Below are positions 1 through 12,925 of a stretch of 64,000 bases of DNA, piece after piece. The notes beneath the pieces were generated by a model, which saw only the letters and a program-made list of their open reading frames with translations, ran no database searches and was not told the origin of the DNA. The position numbers were made by a program, and so were the translations under genes. The DNA lies in contig CACOTF010000002.1 in assembly GCA_902630065.1 (NCBI GenBank), positions 52,169 to 116,168 on the forward strand. The letters are read 5' to 3'. The stretch comes from an uncultured Pelagibacteraceae bacterium (GTDB lineage: Bacteria; Pseudomonadota; Alphaproteobacteria; Pelagibacterales; Pelagibacteraceae). Each line of letters starts with the position of its first letter. Within the stretch, counting starts at the first letter, position 1.

Positions 1-1343
1 ATACAGATGCAAAATTCAGATTCGAAAGAGGCATTGATCCCCTTTCAATTGAAGAAGGATTAATAAAAGCTTCTGAACTAATAAAACAAATTTGTGGAGG
101 TGAAATAAGCAATTTAGATGTAAAAAAAATTGAAAATTATAAAAAAACAATAATAAATTTTGATCCATTTCTTTTTGAAAAAACGACTGGATTTAATGTT
201 GAAAATATAGAATTAATCAAAATACTAAAAAAGCTAGGTTTTAATGTATCTAAGAATAAAAAAATTTTAAAACTAGCAATACCTTCATGGAGACCTGATA
301 TAACTCAACCAATTGATATTGTTGAAGAAATAGTGAGAATAAAAGGTTATGAACATATTAATACTTCAGAACCTATTAAGACAAGATTAAAGCCAACACT
401 TAATTATTATCAGAAATTATTTCATTTTTTACAAAGATCTGTCGCATCTAAAGGTTATTTAGAAACCGTAACATGGTCATTTACTGACTCTAAAATTAAT
501 CAATTATTTAAAGAAAATGATGAAGAAATACTAATTGTAAATCCGATAAGTTCAGATCTAAATGTTTTAAGAAATTCTATTTTTCCAAATTTATTATTTT
601 ATTTGAAGAAAAATTTAGATAGAGGATTTAAAGACATTTCTTTATTTGAAATTGGTCCAGCCTTTAAAGGAAAAAATCCTGGAGATCAACTGACAGTGAT
701 AGGCGCCGTAAGATCTGGAAAGGTTTCAAGATTGTCTTGGAACGATAAAGAGAGAATTGTAGACACATTCGATGTAAAAAAAGATGTGATACAAAGTCTT
801 TGTGAAGCAGGGATTAATAAAAATGATATTATTATAGACGATAGAACTCCTTCTTACTATCATCCAGGAAAATCTGGAGGAGTGTACCAAAATAAAAACG
901 AAAAAAATGCTATAGCATATTTTGGTGAAATACATCCAAACATTATAAAAAAATTAGATATTAAAACCGAAGGTTTGGTAATATTTGAAATTTGTCTTGA
1001 TTATATAAGAGCGTCAAAACAAAAGATAAAAGACTCAAAATCTGAATATAAATTTTCTGATTTCCAAAAATCAGAGAGAGATTTTGCATTTATTCTCAAT
1101 AAAAATTTTAAATCTCAAGAATTAGTTAATATAATTAAATCTGTTGATAACAAATTAATAAAGTCAGTCAGAGTATTTGATGTATTTGAGGGAGAAAATA
1201 TACCAGAGGGAAAAAAATCTATAGCTGTTAATGTAACTATTCAGTCAGAAGAAAAAACATTAAATGAAAATGACCTGGACAATATTAATAAACTAATAAT
1301 CTCTTCAGTTGAATCAAGGTCTGGTGCAAAAATTAGATCCTAA
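1..1343 (+). CDS. pheT: Phenylalanyl-tRNA synthetase beta subunit, 3' part
   Basis: This is the C-terminal part of the beta subunit of the cytoplasmic (alpha-beta)2 enzyme that charges tRNA-Phe. The reading frame is open from base 3, where it encodes [13 protein letters not shown], a well-conserved PheT stretch, so the start lies before the window. The end of the protein (about the last 90 residues, with [19 protein letters not shown] and [21 protein letters not shown]) is the ferredoxin-fold anticodon-binding domain. The stop is 3 bases before lepA, so the two are probably co-transcribed. The M at 333 is internal and is not the true start. Confidence 0.96.
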   Translation, partial: TDAKFRFERGIDPLSIEEGLIKASELIKQICGGEISNLDVKKIENYKKTIINFDPFLFEKTTGFNVENIELIKILKKLGFNVSKNKKILKLAIPSWRPDITQPIDIVEEIVRIKGYEHINTSEPIKTRLKPTLNYYQKLFHFLQRSVASKGYLETVTWSFTDSKINQLFKENDEEILIVNPISSDLNVLRNSIFPNLLFYLKKNLDRGFKDISLFEIGPAFKGKNPGDQLTVIGAVRSGKVSRLSWNDKERIVDTFDVKKDVIQSLCEAGINKNDIIIDDRTPSYYHPGKSGGVYQNKNEKNAIAYFGEIHPNIIKKLDIKTEGLVIFEICLDYIRASKQKIKDSKSEYKFSDFQKSERDFAFILNKNFKSQELVNIIKSVDNKLIKSVRVFDVFEGENIPEGKKSIAVNVTIQSEEKTLNENDLDNINKLIISSVESRSGAKIRS

Positions 1344-1346
1344 AAA

Positions 1347-3155
1347 ATGGGTGATACAATAGACAACATTAGGAATTTTGCAATTATAGCTCATATAGAT
1401 CATGGCAAATCAACTATAGCTGACAGAATAATTCATAAATGTGGAGGTTTGAGTGATAGAGAAATGAAATCTCAAGTACTTGACTCTATGGATATAGAAA
1501 GAGAGAGAGGGATAACAATTAAAGCACAAACAGTTAAATTAAATTATAAAGCCAAAAATGGAAAAAATTATATTTTAAATATTATAGACACCCCAGGACA
1601 TGTAGATTTTAGTTATGAAGTTAGTAGAAGCCTATATGCATGCGAAGGTTCAATATTAATTGTAGATAGCACTCAAGGAGTAGAAGCTCAAACACTTGCA
1701 AATGTATACCAAGCACTTGATATAAATCATGAGATTATTCCAGTATTAAATAAAATTGATCTGCCAGCATCTGATCTTGAAAGAACAAATAATCAAATTG
1801 AAGATGTTATTGGCATAGATACATCTAATTCTGTTCCTTGCTCTGGAAAAACTGGACAAGGAATAGATGAAATTCTTGAGCAAATTATTAACTCTTTGCC
1901 TGGACCTAAAGGTGAAAAAAATAGCAAATTAAAATGTTTACTAGTTGATAGCTGGTATGACACGTATCTTGGAGTAGTTATATTAGTGAGAATTATAGAC
2001 GGAAAACTAAAAAAAAATATGAAAATAAAAATGATGTCTACAAACCAAGAATATATTGTAGAAAAGGTTGGCGTTTTTACACCTAAGGCAAAAGATGTCA
2101 ATGAACTTAACGCTGGAGAAATAGGTTTTATTACAACTGGTATTAAAATTTTATCAGAAACTAAAGTTGGAGACACTATATGCGATGCAGAAAATCCTCT
2201 CCAAGATGCATTACCAGGGTTTAAACCAAGTAAACCAGTAGTTTTTTGTGGTTTATTTCCTGTAGATAGCTCTGAATATCAAAAATTAAAAGATGGACTT
2301 GCTAAATTACAATTAAATGATGCAAGTTTTTCTTATGAAGCAGAATCATCATCTGCCTTAGGACTTGGTTTTAGATGTGGATTTTTAGGTTTATTACATC
2401 TTGAAATAATCACAGAAAGACTTGAGAGAGAATTTGATATTAATTTATTAACTACAACACCAGGCGTTGTTTACAAAGTTTACTTAAATAATGGTGAAAT
2501 TGTTGAACTTCAAAATCCCTCAAATTTACCAGATCCTACTTATATAAAATTTATTGAAGAACCATGGATTAAAGCTACAATTATCACTCCAGATCAGTAT
2601 TTGGGACCAATTATTAAGTTATGTCAAAATAAAAGAGGTGTACAAACTAATTTAAGTTATTCAGGAAATCGTGCAGTTATTAATTACGAGATACCTTTAA
2701 ATGAAGTCGTATTTGATTTTAATGACCGTCTTAAATCTATGACAAGCGGATATGCTAGTTTCGATTATGAAATTATTGATCACAAAGAAGGAGATCTAGT
2801 AAAAATGAATATACTTGTAAATTCAGAACCTGTTGATGCTCTTGCAATGATGATACATAAAGATTTTGCTCAAACTACAGGTAGAGAGGTCTGTGAAAAA
2901 TTAAAAGACTTAATTCCAAGACACAACTTTATGATACCAATCCAAGCAGCTATTGGTGGTAAAATTATTGCTAGAGAAACTATCAAAGGTTTTAAAAAAG
3001 ATGTATTAACAAAAATTCATGGAGGTGGAGCGACAGATAGAAAAAGAAAACTGCTCGAAAAACAGAAAAAAGGTAAAGCAAGAGCTAAACAATTTGGAAA
3101 AGTTGAAATACCTCAGGAGGCATTCATTGGCGTTTTAAGAATTAACAAAGAATGA
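1347..3155 (+). CDS. lepA: Elongation factor 4 (LepA)
   Basis: A ribosome-associated GTPase of 602 residues, the usual LepA length. The G1 motif AHIDHGKST is near residue 16, G3 is DTPGH, and G4 is NKID. The protein continues through EF-G-like domains II, III and V. It ends with the LepA-specific C-terminal domain ([25 protein letters not shown]), which distinguishes it from EF-G. The gene lies 3 bases after pheT and overlaps the following methyltransferase by 4 bases (ATGA-type overlap), so it is part of one transcription unit. Confidence 0.97.
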   Translation: MGDTIDNIRNFAIIAHIDHGKSTIADRIIHKCGGLSDREMKSQVLDSMDIERERGITIKAQTVKLNYKAKNGKNYILNIIDTPGHVDFSYEVSRSLYACEGSILIVDSTQGVEAQTLANVYQALDINHEIIPVLNKIDLPASDLERTNNQIEDVIGIDTSNSVPCSGKTGQGIDEILEQIINSLPGPKGEKNSKLKCLLVDSWYDTYLGVVILVRIIDGKLKKNMKIKMMSTNQEYIVEKVGVFTPKAKDVNELNAGEIGFITTGIKILSETKVGDTICDAENPLQDALPGFKPSKPVVFCGLFPVDSSEYQKLKDGLAKLQLNDASFSYEAESSSALGLGFRCGFLGLLHLEIITERLEREFDINLLTTTPGVVYKVYLNNGEIVELQNPSNLPDPTYIKFIEEPWIKATIITPDQYLGPIIKLCQNKRGVQTNLSYSGNRAVINYEIPLNEVVFDFNDRLKSMTSGYASFDYEIIDHKEGDLVKMNILVNSEPVDALAMMIHKDFAQTTGREVCEKLKDLIPRHNFMIPIQAAIGGKIIARETIKGFKKDVLTKIHGGGATDRKRKLLEKQKKGKARAKQFGKVEIPQEAFIGVLRINKE

Positions 3156-3940
3156 CAAAAGACATAATAATATTAATATTACTTTTAATAATTTTATTAC
3201 TAACATATTTTATAAATAAAAAAAAAATTAAAAGATTAATTTATAAAAACAAAATAAAAAAAATAAATCTATCTGAGCTAGACCAAATTTTCAACGAGAA
3301 ATTAATAAGTGAAAATTTAAAAGGTCCAAAAGAAGATGCTATTGTCAAAAGTTTTATTATTTCTCCACAAAATAAAGTTGTAGGAATAACTTCTGATTAT
3401 GAAGCATGGATAATCTCTGTATTAAGTAAAAAAAGTAATAATATATTTGAATTTGGTGTTGGTAGTGGAAAAACTACTTATCTAATGGCACTTAATTCAA
3501 ACAAAGATACTAAAATTACCTGCTTAACTCTTGGACCAGATCAGGTAAAAAATTTAGAAAAAGAAAGTACAGATAATAAGATTTCATTTAGAAATATCAT
3601 AAATGAGAGCATATACCAAAAATTTCTATTTTCAGGAACCGATGTTGAAAATAAAATTAACATTATTTTTGAGAATTCAATAAATTTTGATGAAAGCAAA
3701 CATCTAAATAAATTTGATTTAATATTTATAGATGGAGGACATACTTACTCAGTTGTAAAAAATGATACCGAAAAATCATTTAAAATGATTAATAAAAACG
3801 GAATTATTTTGTGGCATGATTACGTCCCTGGTAAACAATCTTCAAAAGATGTTGTAAATTACTTAAATGAAATTTCTAAAGAGAAAAATATCTTAAATAT
3901 AAGACATACATCGTTATGTGTATTTAGAAATAGCGATTAA
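3152..3940 (+). CDS. Membrane-anchored class I SAM-dependent methyltransferase-like protein
   Basis: 262 residues. Residues about 3-21 form one hydrophobic helix followed by a lysine-rich stretch, as expected for an N-terminal anchor with the catalytic domain in the cytoplasm. The soluble part has a class I methyltransferase fold signature: [13 protein letters not shown] as the glycine-rich SAM loop, and [18 protein letters not shown] followed by GGIILWHDY-like residues ([12 protein letters not shown]) as in Methyltransf_24 proteins. The substrate cannot be read from the sequence. It overlaps lepA by 4 bases. The tRNA-Ser gene starts immediately after its stop. Confidence 0.75.
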   Translation: MTKDIIILILLLIILLLTYFINKKKIKRLIYKNKIKKINLSELDQIFNEKLISENLKGPKEDAIVKSFIISPQNKVVGITSDYEAWIISVLSKKSNNIFEFGVGSGKTTYLMALNSNKDTKITCLTLGPDQVKNLEKESTDNKISFRNIINESIYQKFLFSGTDVENKINIIFENSINFDESKHLNKFDLIFIDGGHTYSVVKNDTEKSFKMINKNGIILWHDYVPGKQSSKDVVNYLNEISKEKNILNIRHTSLCVFRNSD

Positions 3941-3941
3941 A

Positions 3942-4031
3942 GGAGAGGTGGCCGAGTGGTTGAAGGCGCACGCTTGGAAAGCGTGTATAGGGGAAACTCT
4001 ATCATGGGTTCGAATCCCATTCTCTCCGCCA
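3942..4031 (+). tRNA. tRNA-Ser (anticodon GGA)
   Basis: The cloverleaf is complete. The acceptor stem GGAGAGG pairs with TCTCTCC with one G-T pair. The anticodon loop within CGCTTGGAAAGCG gives GGA. There is a long class II variable arm, the T-arm is ATGGG-TTCGAAT-CCCAT, the discriminator is G and CCA is encoded. The long variable arm and the anticodon both identify serine. It begins directly after the stop of the upstream methyltransferase gene and may be processed from the same transcript. Confidence 0.97.
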
Positions 4032-4099
4032 TATTTTTGTTAGAAAATTCATCTTTTTAACGGGTTTTACTGAAATAGAAAAAAAATCTAAAATACATC

Positions 4100-4128
4100 A
4101 AATAAATGTTGGTATTCAACACTTATTT
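4100..4128 (+). promoter_or_regulatory. Inverted repeat upstream of gyrB
   Basis: Two 12-base arms, 4100-4111 and 4117-4128, are complementary at 11 of 12 positions around a 5-base spacer (GTATT). The repeat sits about 75 bases before the gyrB start, in the 170-base gap after tRNA-Ser. There is a TATAAT at 4152-4157 just downstream, but no convincing -35 box at proper spacing. It could be an operator or an mRNA stem-loop; nothing in the sequence decides between them. Confidence 0.4.
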
Positions 4129-4195
4129 AAGCTTTTGCACTTCTGCCATTTTATAATTTTTTGTAAAAATGTTATAAAAATTTCTTCCATATTAA

Positions 4196-6259
<2,064 letters not shown>

Positions 6260-7540
6260 ATGGATTTAAAACAATCTGTCAAAGCAGCATCATTAAATAA
6301 GTCTACTTATATCAATTTAAGATGGATTGGGATTTTAGGTCAATTTATAACTATAAACACAGTCAAATTTATTTTTGGCTTTGAGTTTAACTTTATTTTA
6401 TCTAATCTTATAATTTTTATTGGAGCTTTAAGTAACTTTTACTTAATATTTTTTTATAAAAAACCAATACTTTCAAACGTAACTTCTTTTAATTTTTTAA
6501 CTTTAGATATACTTCAATTGAGCGCTTTACTTTATTTATCCGGGGGTATTTTAAATCCATTTTCAATATTTCTTTTGATACCAAGTGTATTTGCTGCATC
6601 CAATTTAAATATTAAAACAAATATTGCTTTAATTTTAATTACTCTAGCATCAATCATAATTTTAACTTTTTATCACTATGAATTGCCAAAACCATTGGAT
6701 GAATACAGTATTAGTCAGTATTATTACTATGCAATTCCTCTAGCATTGATTGTTGCATTATTTTTTTTAAACTATTTTGCATTTATTTTCGGACAAGAAA
6801 CAAACCTTAGAAAAGATGCATTAGATAAAATTCAAGAGGTAATTTCCAAAGAACATGAACTTGTTTCACTTGGGGGGCAAGCCGCTGCTGCCGCTCATTC
6901 GTTTGGCACCCCTTTGTCTACAATTAAAATTATCTCTCACGATTTATTTGATCAATTTAAAGAAAATGATGATGTGAAAAAAGATCTCGAGTTATTAATT
7001 AGTCAAGTTAATAGGTGTAATGATATTTTAAAAAAACTAACATTAAACCCTACTATAGAGGATGATTTTATTAGTAAAAATAAAACACTTTACGATTACA
7101 TTAGTGAGATAGTTAACTCATTCAAGGAAATTTCTAATAAGAATTTCAATATTGATAAAGAGCAAGATTCTAACTCATTTGAAATACTTAAATCTGTTGA
7201 AATTGTTTATGGTTTAAGGAATTTTATTGGAAATGCTAATAAATTTTCAAACGAAAATATTTATATTGCTATCAAAAGTGATAGTCAAAAGACTGAAATT
7301 ACAATAGAGGACGATGGGCCTGGTATACCAAAAGATATACTTAATAAGATTGGAGAGCCCTATATTAAGACACTTAAACATAAAGATAATAAAAAAACTG
7401 GATTGGGTTTAGGGATTTTTATAGGCAAAACATTGTTAGAAAAAAATTCTGCCAGAATAACAATTAGAAATTCAGAAACTAGAGGTGGAGCTGAAGTAAA
7501 AATAGAGTGGGAAAATAAAAATTTAAAAAAATTAGTGTAA
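6260..7540 (+). CDS. regB: Redox-sensing histidine kinase, RegB/PrrB type
   Basis: 426 residues with about six N-terminal membrane helices. A GGILNPF segment near residue 95 matches the GGxxNPF quinone-binding motif of RegB. The H-box [14 protein letters not shown] carries the phospho-accepting histidine. Exactly 40 residues later is the cysteine of [10 protein letters not shown]; the same spacing separates His225 and redox-active Cys265 in Rhodobacter capsulatus RegB. The HATPase domain follows (N-box [25 protein letters not shown]). RegB proteins control respiratory and energy genes through a partner regulator, RegA, which is not in this window. The start directly abuts the gyrB stop. The 3' end overlaps cobT tail to tail by 9 bases. 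Confidence 0.88.
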   Translation: MDLKQSVKAASLNKSTYINLRWIGILGQFITINTVKFIFGFEFNFILSNLIIFIGALSNFYLIFFYKKPILSNVTSFNFLTLDILQLSALLYLSGGILNPFSIFLLIPSVFAASNLNIKTNIALILITLASIIILTFYHYELPKPLDEYSISQYYYYAIPLALIVALFFLNYFAFIFGQETNLRKDALDKIQEVISKEHELVSLGGQAAAAAHSFGTPLSTIKIISHDLFDQFKENDDVKKDLELLISQVNRCNDILKKLTLNPTIEDDFISKNKTLYDYISEIVNSFKEISNKNFNIDKEQDSNSFEILKSVEIVYGLRNFIGNANKFSNENIYIAIKSDSQKTEITIEDDGPGIPKDILNKIGEPYIKTLKHKDNKKTGLGLGIFIGKTLLEKNSARITIRNSETRGGAEVKIEWENKNLKKLV

Positions 7541-9322
7541 TTTTTTATTATTTTCAAACAAACCACTAAGCTGGCCAATCATTACATCACCTAACTCTTG
7601 AACGTCAGCAATTTTTATCGCTTTTTTGTAGTATCTCGAAACATCGTGGCCAATACCTATTGCAAGAATTTCGATATCACTTTTGCTTTCTATTGATTTT
7701 ACAGTTTGCTTTAAATGTTTTTCTAAAAAATCACCCGAATTAACAGATAATGTTGAGTCATCAACTGGTGCACCATCTGAAATAACCATAAGAATTTTTC
7801 TTTCTTCTTTTCTTTTCTTAAGTCTATTAAAAGCCCAAGTAATAGCTTCACCATCAATATTTTCTTTAAGTAAGCCCTCTTTTAGCATTAAGCCTAAATT
7901 TTTTTTTGATTGTCTCCAGTGAGTGTCAGCAGATTTATAAATTATATGTCTTAAATCATTTAAACGTCCCGGATTTTTTAATTTACCAAGTTTATTCCAC
8001 TTTTCTCTGCTCTTACCACCCTTCCAATTTTTTGTTGTGAAACCAAGAATTTCTACTTTGACTGAACATCTTTCTAGTGTTCTAGATAATATATCGGCAC
8101 AAAGAGCGGCAATAGTAATTGGCCTCCCTCTCATAGATCCAGAATTATCTATGAGTAAAGTCACAACTGTATCTTTAAACTCTAAATCTTTCTCTTTTTT
8201 AAAAGAAAGAGAATTATATGGATCAATTATTATTCTCGGCAATTTTGAACTATCTAATAAACCTTCTTCAAGATCAAACTCCCAAGCTCTATTTTGTTTT
8301 GCAAGTAACTGTCTTTGTAATTTATTTGCAAGTTTCGTAATTATGTCTTGGAAACTAGTTAGTTGTTGGTCTAAATTTTTTCTTAATTTTGAAATTTCTT
8401 CAGAACTTTCCAGTGTTTCTGCTTTTGCTGTCTCATCAAATTCTGAAGTATATATTTTATATTCTCTATTACTTATTCCTAAATTTTTTTTCTGGACAAT
8501 ATTTTCTATCTCATTATTTTCAGCATCATCATTTCCCAGCTGTTCATCAAGCCTAAATTCATTCATTTCGTCAGAACTATCAACACCTTCATTGATACTG
8601 TCTTCCTCTTCTCTTTCTTGAGACTCTCCACTGTCTGTTTTTTGATCATCTTTTGAATTATTTTTATCTTGCTCATCTTCTTTCTGTTCTTCCCTTTTGT
8701 TCTCCTCTTCCGACTCAAAGATTTCCATATTCTGGAGAATTTCCGATATTTTGGAATTATATATGTTTTGATTTTCTGCATTTTCTTTTAAAAAATTTAT
8801 GTGTCTATCTAAGGATTTTTCAAAATCATTTTTCCAGTATGATAAAATTTTTTTAGCACTTTCAGATAAACTTACATTCATTAGTTTATTAAGCATGTAA
8901 TATTCAAAAGCCTCAGAAACGTTTGATTCTTCTTTCTTTTTTATGTTTTCAGATTTTGCCAAACTGATCTTATTGTTATATTTGGTCATTAAATTTTTTG
9001 AAATTCCCTTCATCATTTGTGACCCTAAAAGTTCATATCTTATTTTTTCAGAAATCTTATAGAGTGTATGGCAAGTAGGTGTTTTTGGAATATTTTGTTC
9101 CAAAGTGGAATTATCAGAAAATTTTCTTTTTAATGCCTCCGAATCTGCTTCAGCTCTTAATTTAACAAAGTTTTCCTTATCTTTTAAATTATCAAATTTA
9201 GAAATATTAAATTCTTTTGAATTTTTTTTTTCTTTTAATGTATGTGTTTCACCTGAAATGGCTTTAATTGTTGAGTTTAAAGCTTGTTTAAATTGCTCTT
9301 TTATAAGATCATCTTTGTTCAT
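7532..9322 (-). CDS. cobT: CobT-like VWA-domain protein (cobaltochelatase subunit family)
   Basis: 596 residues. The N-terminal half is followed by a very acidic, low-complexity linker (roughly residues 200-270, Glu/Asp/Ser rich), as in CobT. The C-terminal von Willebrand A domain has the metal-binding motif [11 protein letters not shown] and later [10 protein letters not shown]. In aerobic B12 makers CobT forms a chaperone-like complex with CobS that helps CobN insert cobalt. No CobN or other cobalamin gene is visible here, and cobST in the J-domain/bolA neighbourhood is common in Alphaproteobacteria, so another AAA+/VWA role is possible. Its start overlaps the cobS stop by one base (TAATG). 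Confidence 0.88.
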   Translation of the reverse strand: MNKDDLIKEQFKQALNSTIKAISGETHTLKEKKNSKEFNISKFDNLKDKENFVKLRAEADSEALKRKFSDNSTLEQNIPKTPTCHTLYKISEKIRYELLGSQMMKGISKNLMTKYNNKISLAKSENIKKKEESNVSEAFEYYMLNKLMNVSLSESAKKILSYWKNDFEKSLDRHINFLKENAENQNIYNSKISEILQNMEIFESEEENKREEQKEDEQDKNNSKDDQKTDSGESQEREEEDSINEGVDSSDEMNEFRLDEQLGNDDAENNEIENIVQKKNLGISNREYKIYTSEFDETAKAETLESSEEISKLRKNLDQQLTSFQDIITKLANKLQRQLLAKQNRAWEFDLEEGLLDSSKLPRIIIDPYNSLSFKKEKDLEFKDTVVTLLIDNSGSMRGRPITIAALCADILSRTLERCSVKVEILGFTTKNWKGGKSREKWNKLGKLKNPGRLNDLRHIIYKSADTHWRQSKKNLGLMLKEGLLKENIDGEAITWAFNRLKKRKEERKILMVISDGAPVDDSTLSVNSGDFLEKHLKQTVKSIESKSDIEILAIGIGHDVSRYYKKAIKIADVQELGDVMIGQLSGLFENNKKLH

Positions 9323-10296
9323 TAAACCTGAATATTTATCATCGACTCTGGCAATTCTTCACCAAAACATCTTTGATAGTATTCTGCGATTGTGTTCTTT
9401 TCGACATCATCACATTTATTTAAAAAAGTTACTCTGAATGCATAGCCTACGTCTTTAAATATTTCAGAATTTTCTGCCCAATGTAGTACTGTCCTTGGAC
9501 TCATAACAGTTGAAATGTCTCCAGCCATAAAGCCTTTTCTTGTTAATGTCGCAACTTTTATCATATTTGCAACTCTCTCTTTACCTTTATTATTATCTAG
9601 AGACTTGTTTTTTCCTAAAATAATTTCCATTTCTTTTTCCAAAGCTAAATAATTTAGTGTTGTAACAATGTTCCATCTATCCATTTGCCCCTGGTTTATT
9701 TGTTGTGTTCCGTGATAGAGGCCAGTTGTATCTCCTAAACCAACAGTATTTGAAGTTGCAAATAATCTAAAATATTTGTTTTGTTTAATGACCTTATTCT
9801 TATCTAATAAAGTAAAATTACCCTCAGCTTCTAAAACTCTTTGAATTACAAACATCACATCTGGTCTACCAGCATCATATTCATCAAATACTAAAGCTAC
9901 AGGATTTTGTATCGACCAAGGAAGTATTCCCTCCTTGAATTCTGTAACTTGTTTACCATCTTTAATTATAATTGAGTCTTTTCCAATTAAATCTATTCTA
10001 CTAACATGGCTATCTAAGTTAATTCTAATACATGGCCAGTTTAATCTAGCTGCAATTTGTTCTATGTGTGTGGATTTACCTGTTCCATGATAACCTTGCA
10101 CAAGAACTCTTTTGTTAAATGAAAATCCAGAGAGGATTGCTAAAGTTGTGTCTTTATCAAATTTATAAGTTTTATCTATATCTGGCACATAATCAGTTTT
10201 TTTTGAAAATGCGTCTACTTCCATATCAGAATCTATTCCGAATGTTTGTTTAATCGATAATTTGATATCTGGGGTCTGTTCAATATTTGTTGTCAA
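9322..10296 (-). CDS. cobS: CobS-like AAA+ ATPase (cobaltochelatase subunit family)
   Basis: 324 residues of the MoxR/CobS AAA+ group. Walker A is GYHGTGKST, Walker B is [10 protein letters not shown], sensor 1 is LFATSNT, and the Arg-containing [11 protein letters not shown] comes later. These ATPases form hexameric rings that work with VWA partners, here CobT, encoded directly downstream with a one-base overlap. The start overlaps the upstream J-domain gene by 17 bases, so the three genes form one unit. Whether the substrate is a cobalt chelatase cannot be told from the window. Confidence 0.9.
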   Translation of the reverse strand: MTTNIEQTPDIKLSIKQTFGIDSDMEVDAFSKKTDYVPDIDKTYKFDKDTTLAILSGFSFNKRVLVQGYHGTGKSTHIEQIAARLNWPCIRINLDSHVSRIDLIGKDSIIIKDGKQVTEFKEGILPWSIQNPVALVFDEYDAGRPDVMFVIQRVLEAEGNFTLLDKNKVIKQNKYFRLFATSNTVGLGDTTGLYHGTQQINQGQMDRWNIVTTLNYLALEKEMEIILGKNKSLDNNKGKERVANMIKVATLTRKGFMAGDISTVMSPRTVLHWAENSEIFKDVGYAFRVTFLNKCDDVEKNTIAEYYQRCFGEELPESMINIQV

Positions 10297-10813
10297 TTTT
10301 GTCCTTATAAGTATTTTTCAATTGGGTATAAGCTAAAGTTATCACTTTGAGCTTATCTTCAAATTTTTTATTGCCAGCATTCATATCAGGGTGAAATTTT
10401 TTCACAAGTCTTTTGAATTTTTCTTGTATTTTGGCCCATTTTAAACCAACTCCAACACCCAAAATTTCAAAGGCTTTAAGATCATTACTATTAAACTTAA
10501 ACTTATTCATATGATTCAAGTTACTAAAATCTTTAAATTTTCCATTTTCATCTTTTAAAGTATTATTCCACAATATTTTGAAAAAATTATCCGAAGAACT
10601 AAAACTCTGGGTTGGCTTATGCCATGTAATGTCAGATTTTAAAAAGTTGATTACTTGTTCGTCGCTCATACCTGAAAAATAATTCCAGCTTTTATTAAAC
10701 TCTCTTACATGCTCAAGACAGAGAAGTCTATATTCTTTGCTGTTATCCTTTTCTTTTGGAGCTTTGTAAAGTCCCTCTTCGTTACAATTATTCCATTCAC
10801 AAATATTTTTCAT
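10280..10813 (-). CDS. J-domain (DnaJ-like) co-chaperone
   Basis: About 177 residues, starting at MKNICEWNN; an ATG five codons upstream is possible but would leave almost no room for the divergent bolA promoter. The N-terminus has a small Cys/His cluster (CEWNNC ... [19 protein letters not shown]). The C-terminal J-domain is [29 protein letters not shown], with the HPD that stimulates DnaK. Alphaproteobacterial genomes usually carry this gene just upstream of cobS-cobT and divergent from bolA, as here. It overlaps cobS by 17 bases. Confidence 0.85.
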   Translation of the reverse strand: MKNICEWNNCNEEGLYKAPKEKDNSKEYRLLCLEHVREFNKSWNYFSGMSDEQVINFLKSDITWHKPTQSFSSSDNFFKILWNNTLKDENGKFKDFSNLNHMNKFKFNSNDLKAFEILGVGVGLKWAKIQEKFKRLVKKFHPDMNAGNKKFEDKLKVITLAYTQLKNTYKDKIDNKY

Positions 10814-10833
10814 ATTATATAATATCAAGTTTA

Positions 10834-11094
10834 ATGGATATTAATCAACTTTCAAAAAAAATTGAAAATAAACTTTTGAAAGACAATTCCATAAAAGATG
10901 TAAAGATAATTGACAACACTTATAAGCATTTAAAACACAATTCCCATCAGGAAGGTAAATTTCATATTAAATTAGAAATAAATTCTGATATATTAAAAAA
11001 GACGGATAGAATTCAGTCTAATAAAGTAATTTACAAAATTTTAAGTGAAGAATTGAAAACTGATATTCATTCTTTACAAATAAGCTTTATTTAA
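10834..11094 (+). CDS. bolA: BolA-family protein
   Basis: 86 residues beginning MDINQLSKKIENKLLK. The conserved BolA features are a small alpha-beta fold with H-x-G-K-F-H-I (HQEGKFHIKLEI) and a C-terminal LKTDIHSLQISF strand. BolA proteins bind Fe-S clusters with monothiol glutaredoxins and affect iron and stress responses. I chose this start because an upstream in-frame TTG would run into the divergent J-domain gene. Only 20 bases separate the two starts. The 3' end overlaps aroB tail to tail by 21 bases. Confidence 0.88.
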   Translation: MDINQLSKKIENKLLKDNSIKDVKIIDNTYKHLKHNSHQEGKFHIKLEINSDILKKTDRIQSNKVIYKILSEELKTDIHSLQISFI

Positions 11095-12189
11095 TTCTTT
11101 TAATAAAAACTTGTTCAATTCAACAGATTTGGCCTGATAACTTAGGTTTAACTTTCCAAAATTCCTTATTAATATTAAGTTTATACTATCTGATTTATTT
11201 TTTTTATCACTTTTCATAAAATTTAGAATTGATGTAATTTTCCTTTTATTAAAAAGATCTTTATATTTATTTTTAATTTCTATCTTTTTAATATGATTAT
11301 TTATTAATTCTGAATTTGAATATGAGATAATTTTTTTTTCTTTACTAAAATTTACAGCATTCATTAAACCAAATATGACAGCTTCTCCATGATTCAATTT
11401 TTTTGAATATCCGAGAGTAGCCTCATATGCATGGGCAAAAGTATGCCCAAGATTTAAAGATTTTCTTAAATTTTTTTCTTTTTCATCCTTTTCAATAATT
11501 TTTTTTTTTAATAAACAGCTATTTAAAATTGCGTTAATTATAAAATTACCTTTTAGGTTTAAAATCTTATTAAAATTTTTATCTAAAAAAACAAAATTTT
11601 TTTTGCTATCAATTAGACTACTTTTTAATATTTCAGCATATCCACATATAATTTCTCTTTTGGGTAGGGTATGTAGTAAATTAATATCTGAAATTACTAA
11701 ATCTGGTTGATAAAAACTTCCTACAAGATTTTTTCCAAATTTATTATTAATACCTGTTTTGCCGCCTATTGAGGAATCGACTTGAGCTAATAAAGTGGAT
11801 GGAATGTTTATAAATTTTATTCCTCTTTTAAATGTGCTGGCTGCATATCCAACCACATCTCCTGTAATTCCTCCACCAAATGAAATTATACAGTCTTCTC
11901 TATAAAAATTATTTTTAAATAAAACATTATGTATTTTATCGATACTTAGGTTACTTTTATTTTTCTCATTTGCACTAAAATTTAAAGTATAAATTTTTTG
12001 ATTTTTTAAATTTCCTAAGAGTAATCTTCTAAATTTTTTTGGTATCTTACTGTCAATTACGATTAAACATTTTGAAAATAATATTTTATTTTTTTTTAAA
12101 ATATTTCTTAATTTTGAAATTAGATTGGTACCAATATGAACTTCGTAATTTTTACTTTTAGTTTTAACTTTTATTATTTTTTGTTTCAT
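11074..12189 (-). CDS. aroB: 3-dehydroquinate synthase
   Basis: Second step of the shikimate pathway: closes DAHP to 3-dehydroquinate using NAD and a divalent metal. At 371 residues it is the usual length. The NAD-binding glycine-rich stretch is ISFGGGITGDVVGYAAS, and PSTLLAQVDSSIGGKTGIN is the substrate/NAD segment. Metal ligands include the glutamate of GYAEILKSSLI and histidines in NLGHTFAHAYE and LNHGEAVIFGL. The start overlaps the end of aroK by 26 bases, so the two shikimate genes are translated together. Confidence 0.96.
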   Translation of the reverse strand: MKQKIIKVKTKSKNYEVHIGTNLISKLRNILKKNKILFSKCLIVIDSKIPKKFRRLLLGNLKNQKIYTLNFSANEKNKSNLSIDKIHNVLFKNNFYREDCIISFGGGITGDVVGYAASTFKRGIKFINIPSTLLAQVDSSIGGKTGINNKFGKNLVGSFYQPDLVISDINLLHTLPKREIICGYAEILKSSLIDSKKNFVFLDKNFNKILNLKGNFIINAILNSCLLKKKIIEKDEKEKNLRKSLNLGHTFAHAYEATLGYSKKLNHGEAVIFGLMNAVNFSKEKKIISYSNSELINNHIKKIEIKNKYKDLFNKRKITSILNFMKSDKKNKSDSINLILIRNFGKLNLSYQAKSVELNKFLLKELNKAYL

Positions 12190-12688
12190 ATTTTTTTATA
12201 ATTTTATTTGCTATTTCATTTTTATTTAACTGATCACAATTAATTGTAAAATCTGCCAAACTATATATTTTAGCTCTTTCATATATTAGTTTCTCTAGAT
12301 CTGTTTCACTTAATGTCATAGCCAGAGGTCTTTTTTTGCTACCGTTTATTCTTTTAATTATTATATCTTTTTTCCAATTCAACCAAAAACTAAAAGAACT
12401 TTTTTTACATTCTTTCCTAATATTAGTATTAATATATGCACCTCCACCTAGTGACAAAATTTGTTTCTCACCTTTTAAACATGATAATGTTATTTCTTCT
12501 TCACATTGACGGAAGTATTTTTCTCCCTTTTTTTTGAAAATTTCTGCAATTTTCATTTTTTCTTTTTCTTCAATTCTATTATCTATATCAATAAATTTAA
12601 GTTTGGTTTGTTTAGAAATTAATTTTCCTATTAAAGTCTTTCCTGAACCCATCATACCAACTAAAACTAGATTTTTATTTGATTCCAT
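12164..12688 (-). CDS. aroK: Shikimate kinase
   Basis: 174 residues. Phosphorylates shikimate with ATP. The P-loop is GMMGSGKTLIGK, the shikimate-binding region is DIDNRIEEKEKM, and the glycine motif is SLGGGAY. The lid arginine is in KKRPLA. It is the first gene of the aroK-aroB pair. The intergenic space upstream (12689-12784) is AT-rich and must hold divergent promoters for this gene and for the small membrane protein on the other strand; I see no clear boxes. Confidence 0.95.
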   Translation of the reverse strand: MESNKNLVLVGMMGSGKTLIGKLISKQTKLKFIDIDNRIEEKEKMKIAEIFKKKGEKYFRQCEEEITLSCLKGEKQILSLGGGAYINTNIRKECKKSSFSFWLNWKKDIIIKRINGSKKRPLAMTLSETDLEKLIYERAKIYSLADFTINCDQLNKNEIANKIIKKYETKNNKS

Positions 12689-12784
12689 ATATTTCTAAGT
12701 TGAAAAAACACAAATATGTCTTATTTTGATTTTACAAAATTATATGCTTTTAAAACATTATACTACAAAGGAATATAACATAAT

Positions 12785-12925
12785 ATGAAATTTGCAATTA
12801 AAGCTGGAATTATTTTTTTTATATTAATTTTGTCCATTGTTGTTTTGAGTCAGATTGATTTTCCATCCCCCAACAAAAAAATTGAAGTGATTTTGCCTAA
12901 TGAAAATTTTAAAACAATTAAGTAA
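12785..12925 (+). CDS. Small single-pass membrane protein (hypothetical)
   Basis: An open frame of 46 residues starting MKFAIKAGIIFFILILSIVV and ending NENFKTIK. About 17 hydrophobic residues follow a short positively charged start, giving one membrane helix or a signal anchor with a short tail outside. It overlaps the next gene by 26 bases in another frame, so ribosomes could pass from one to the other. There is no recognised family. It is short enough to be missed by gene finders, but it has an ATG, a typical N-in topology and the right position. Confidence 0.5.
   Translation: MKFAIKAGIIFFILILSIVVLSQIDFPSPNKKIEVILPNENFKTIK

Noticed and set aside
1793-2176. 127-residue open frame on the minus strand
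   Set aside because: It is the complement of the well-conserved lepA coding region, with no start signal or motif.
8037-8621. 194-residue open frame on the plus strand
   Set aside because: It lies entirely opposite cobT, over its acidic linker and VWA region, has serine-rich shadow composition and no known motif.
10756-10833. Extended start of bolA
   Set aside because: It would overlap the start of the divergent J-domain gene, and the extra residues do not resemble BolA.
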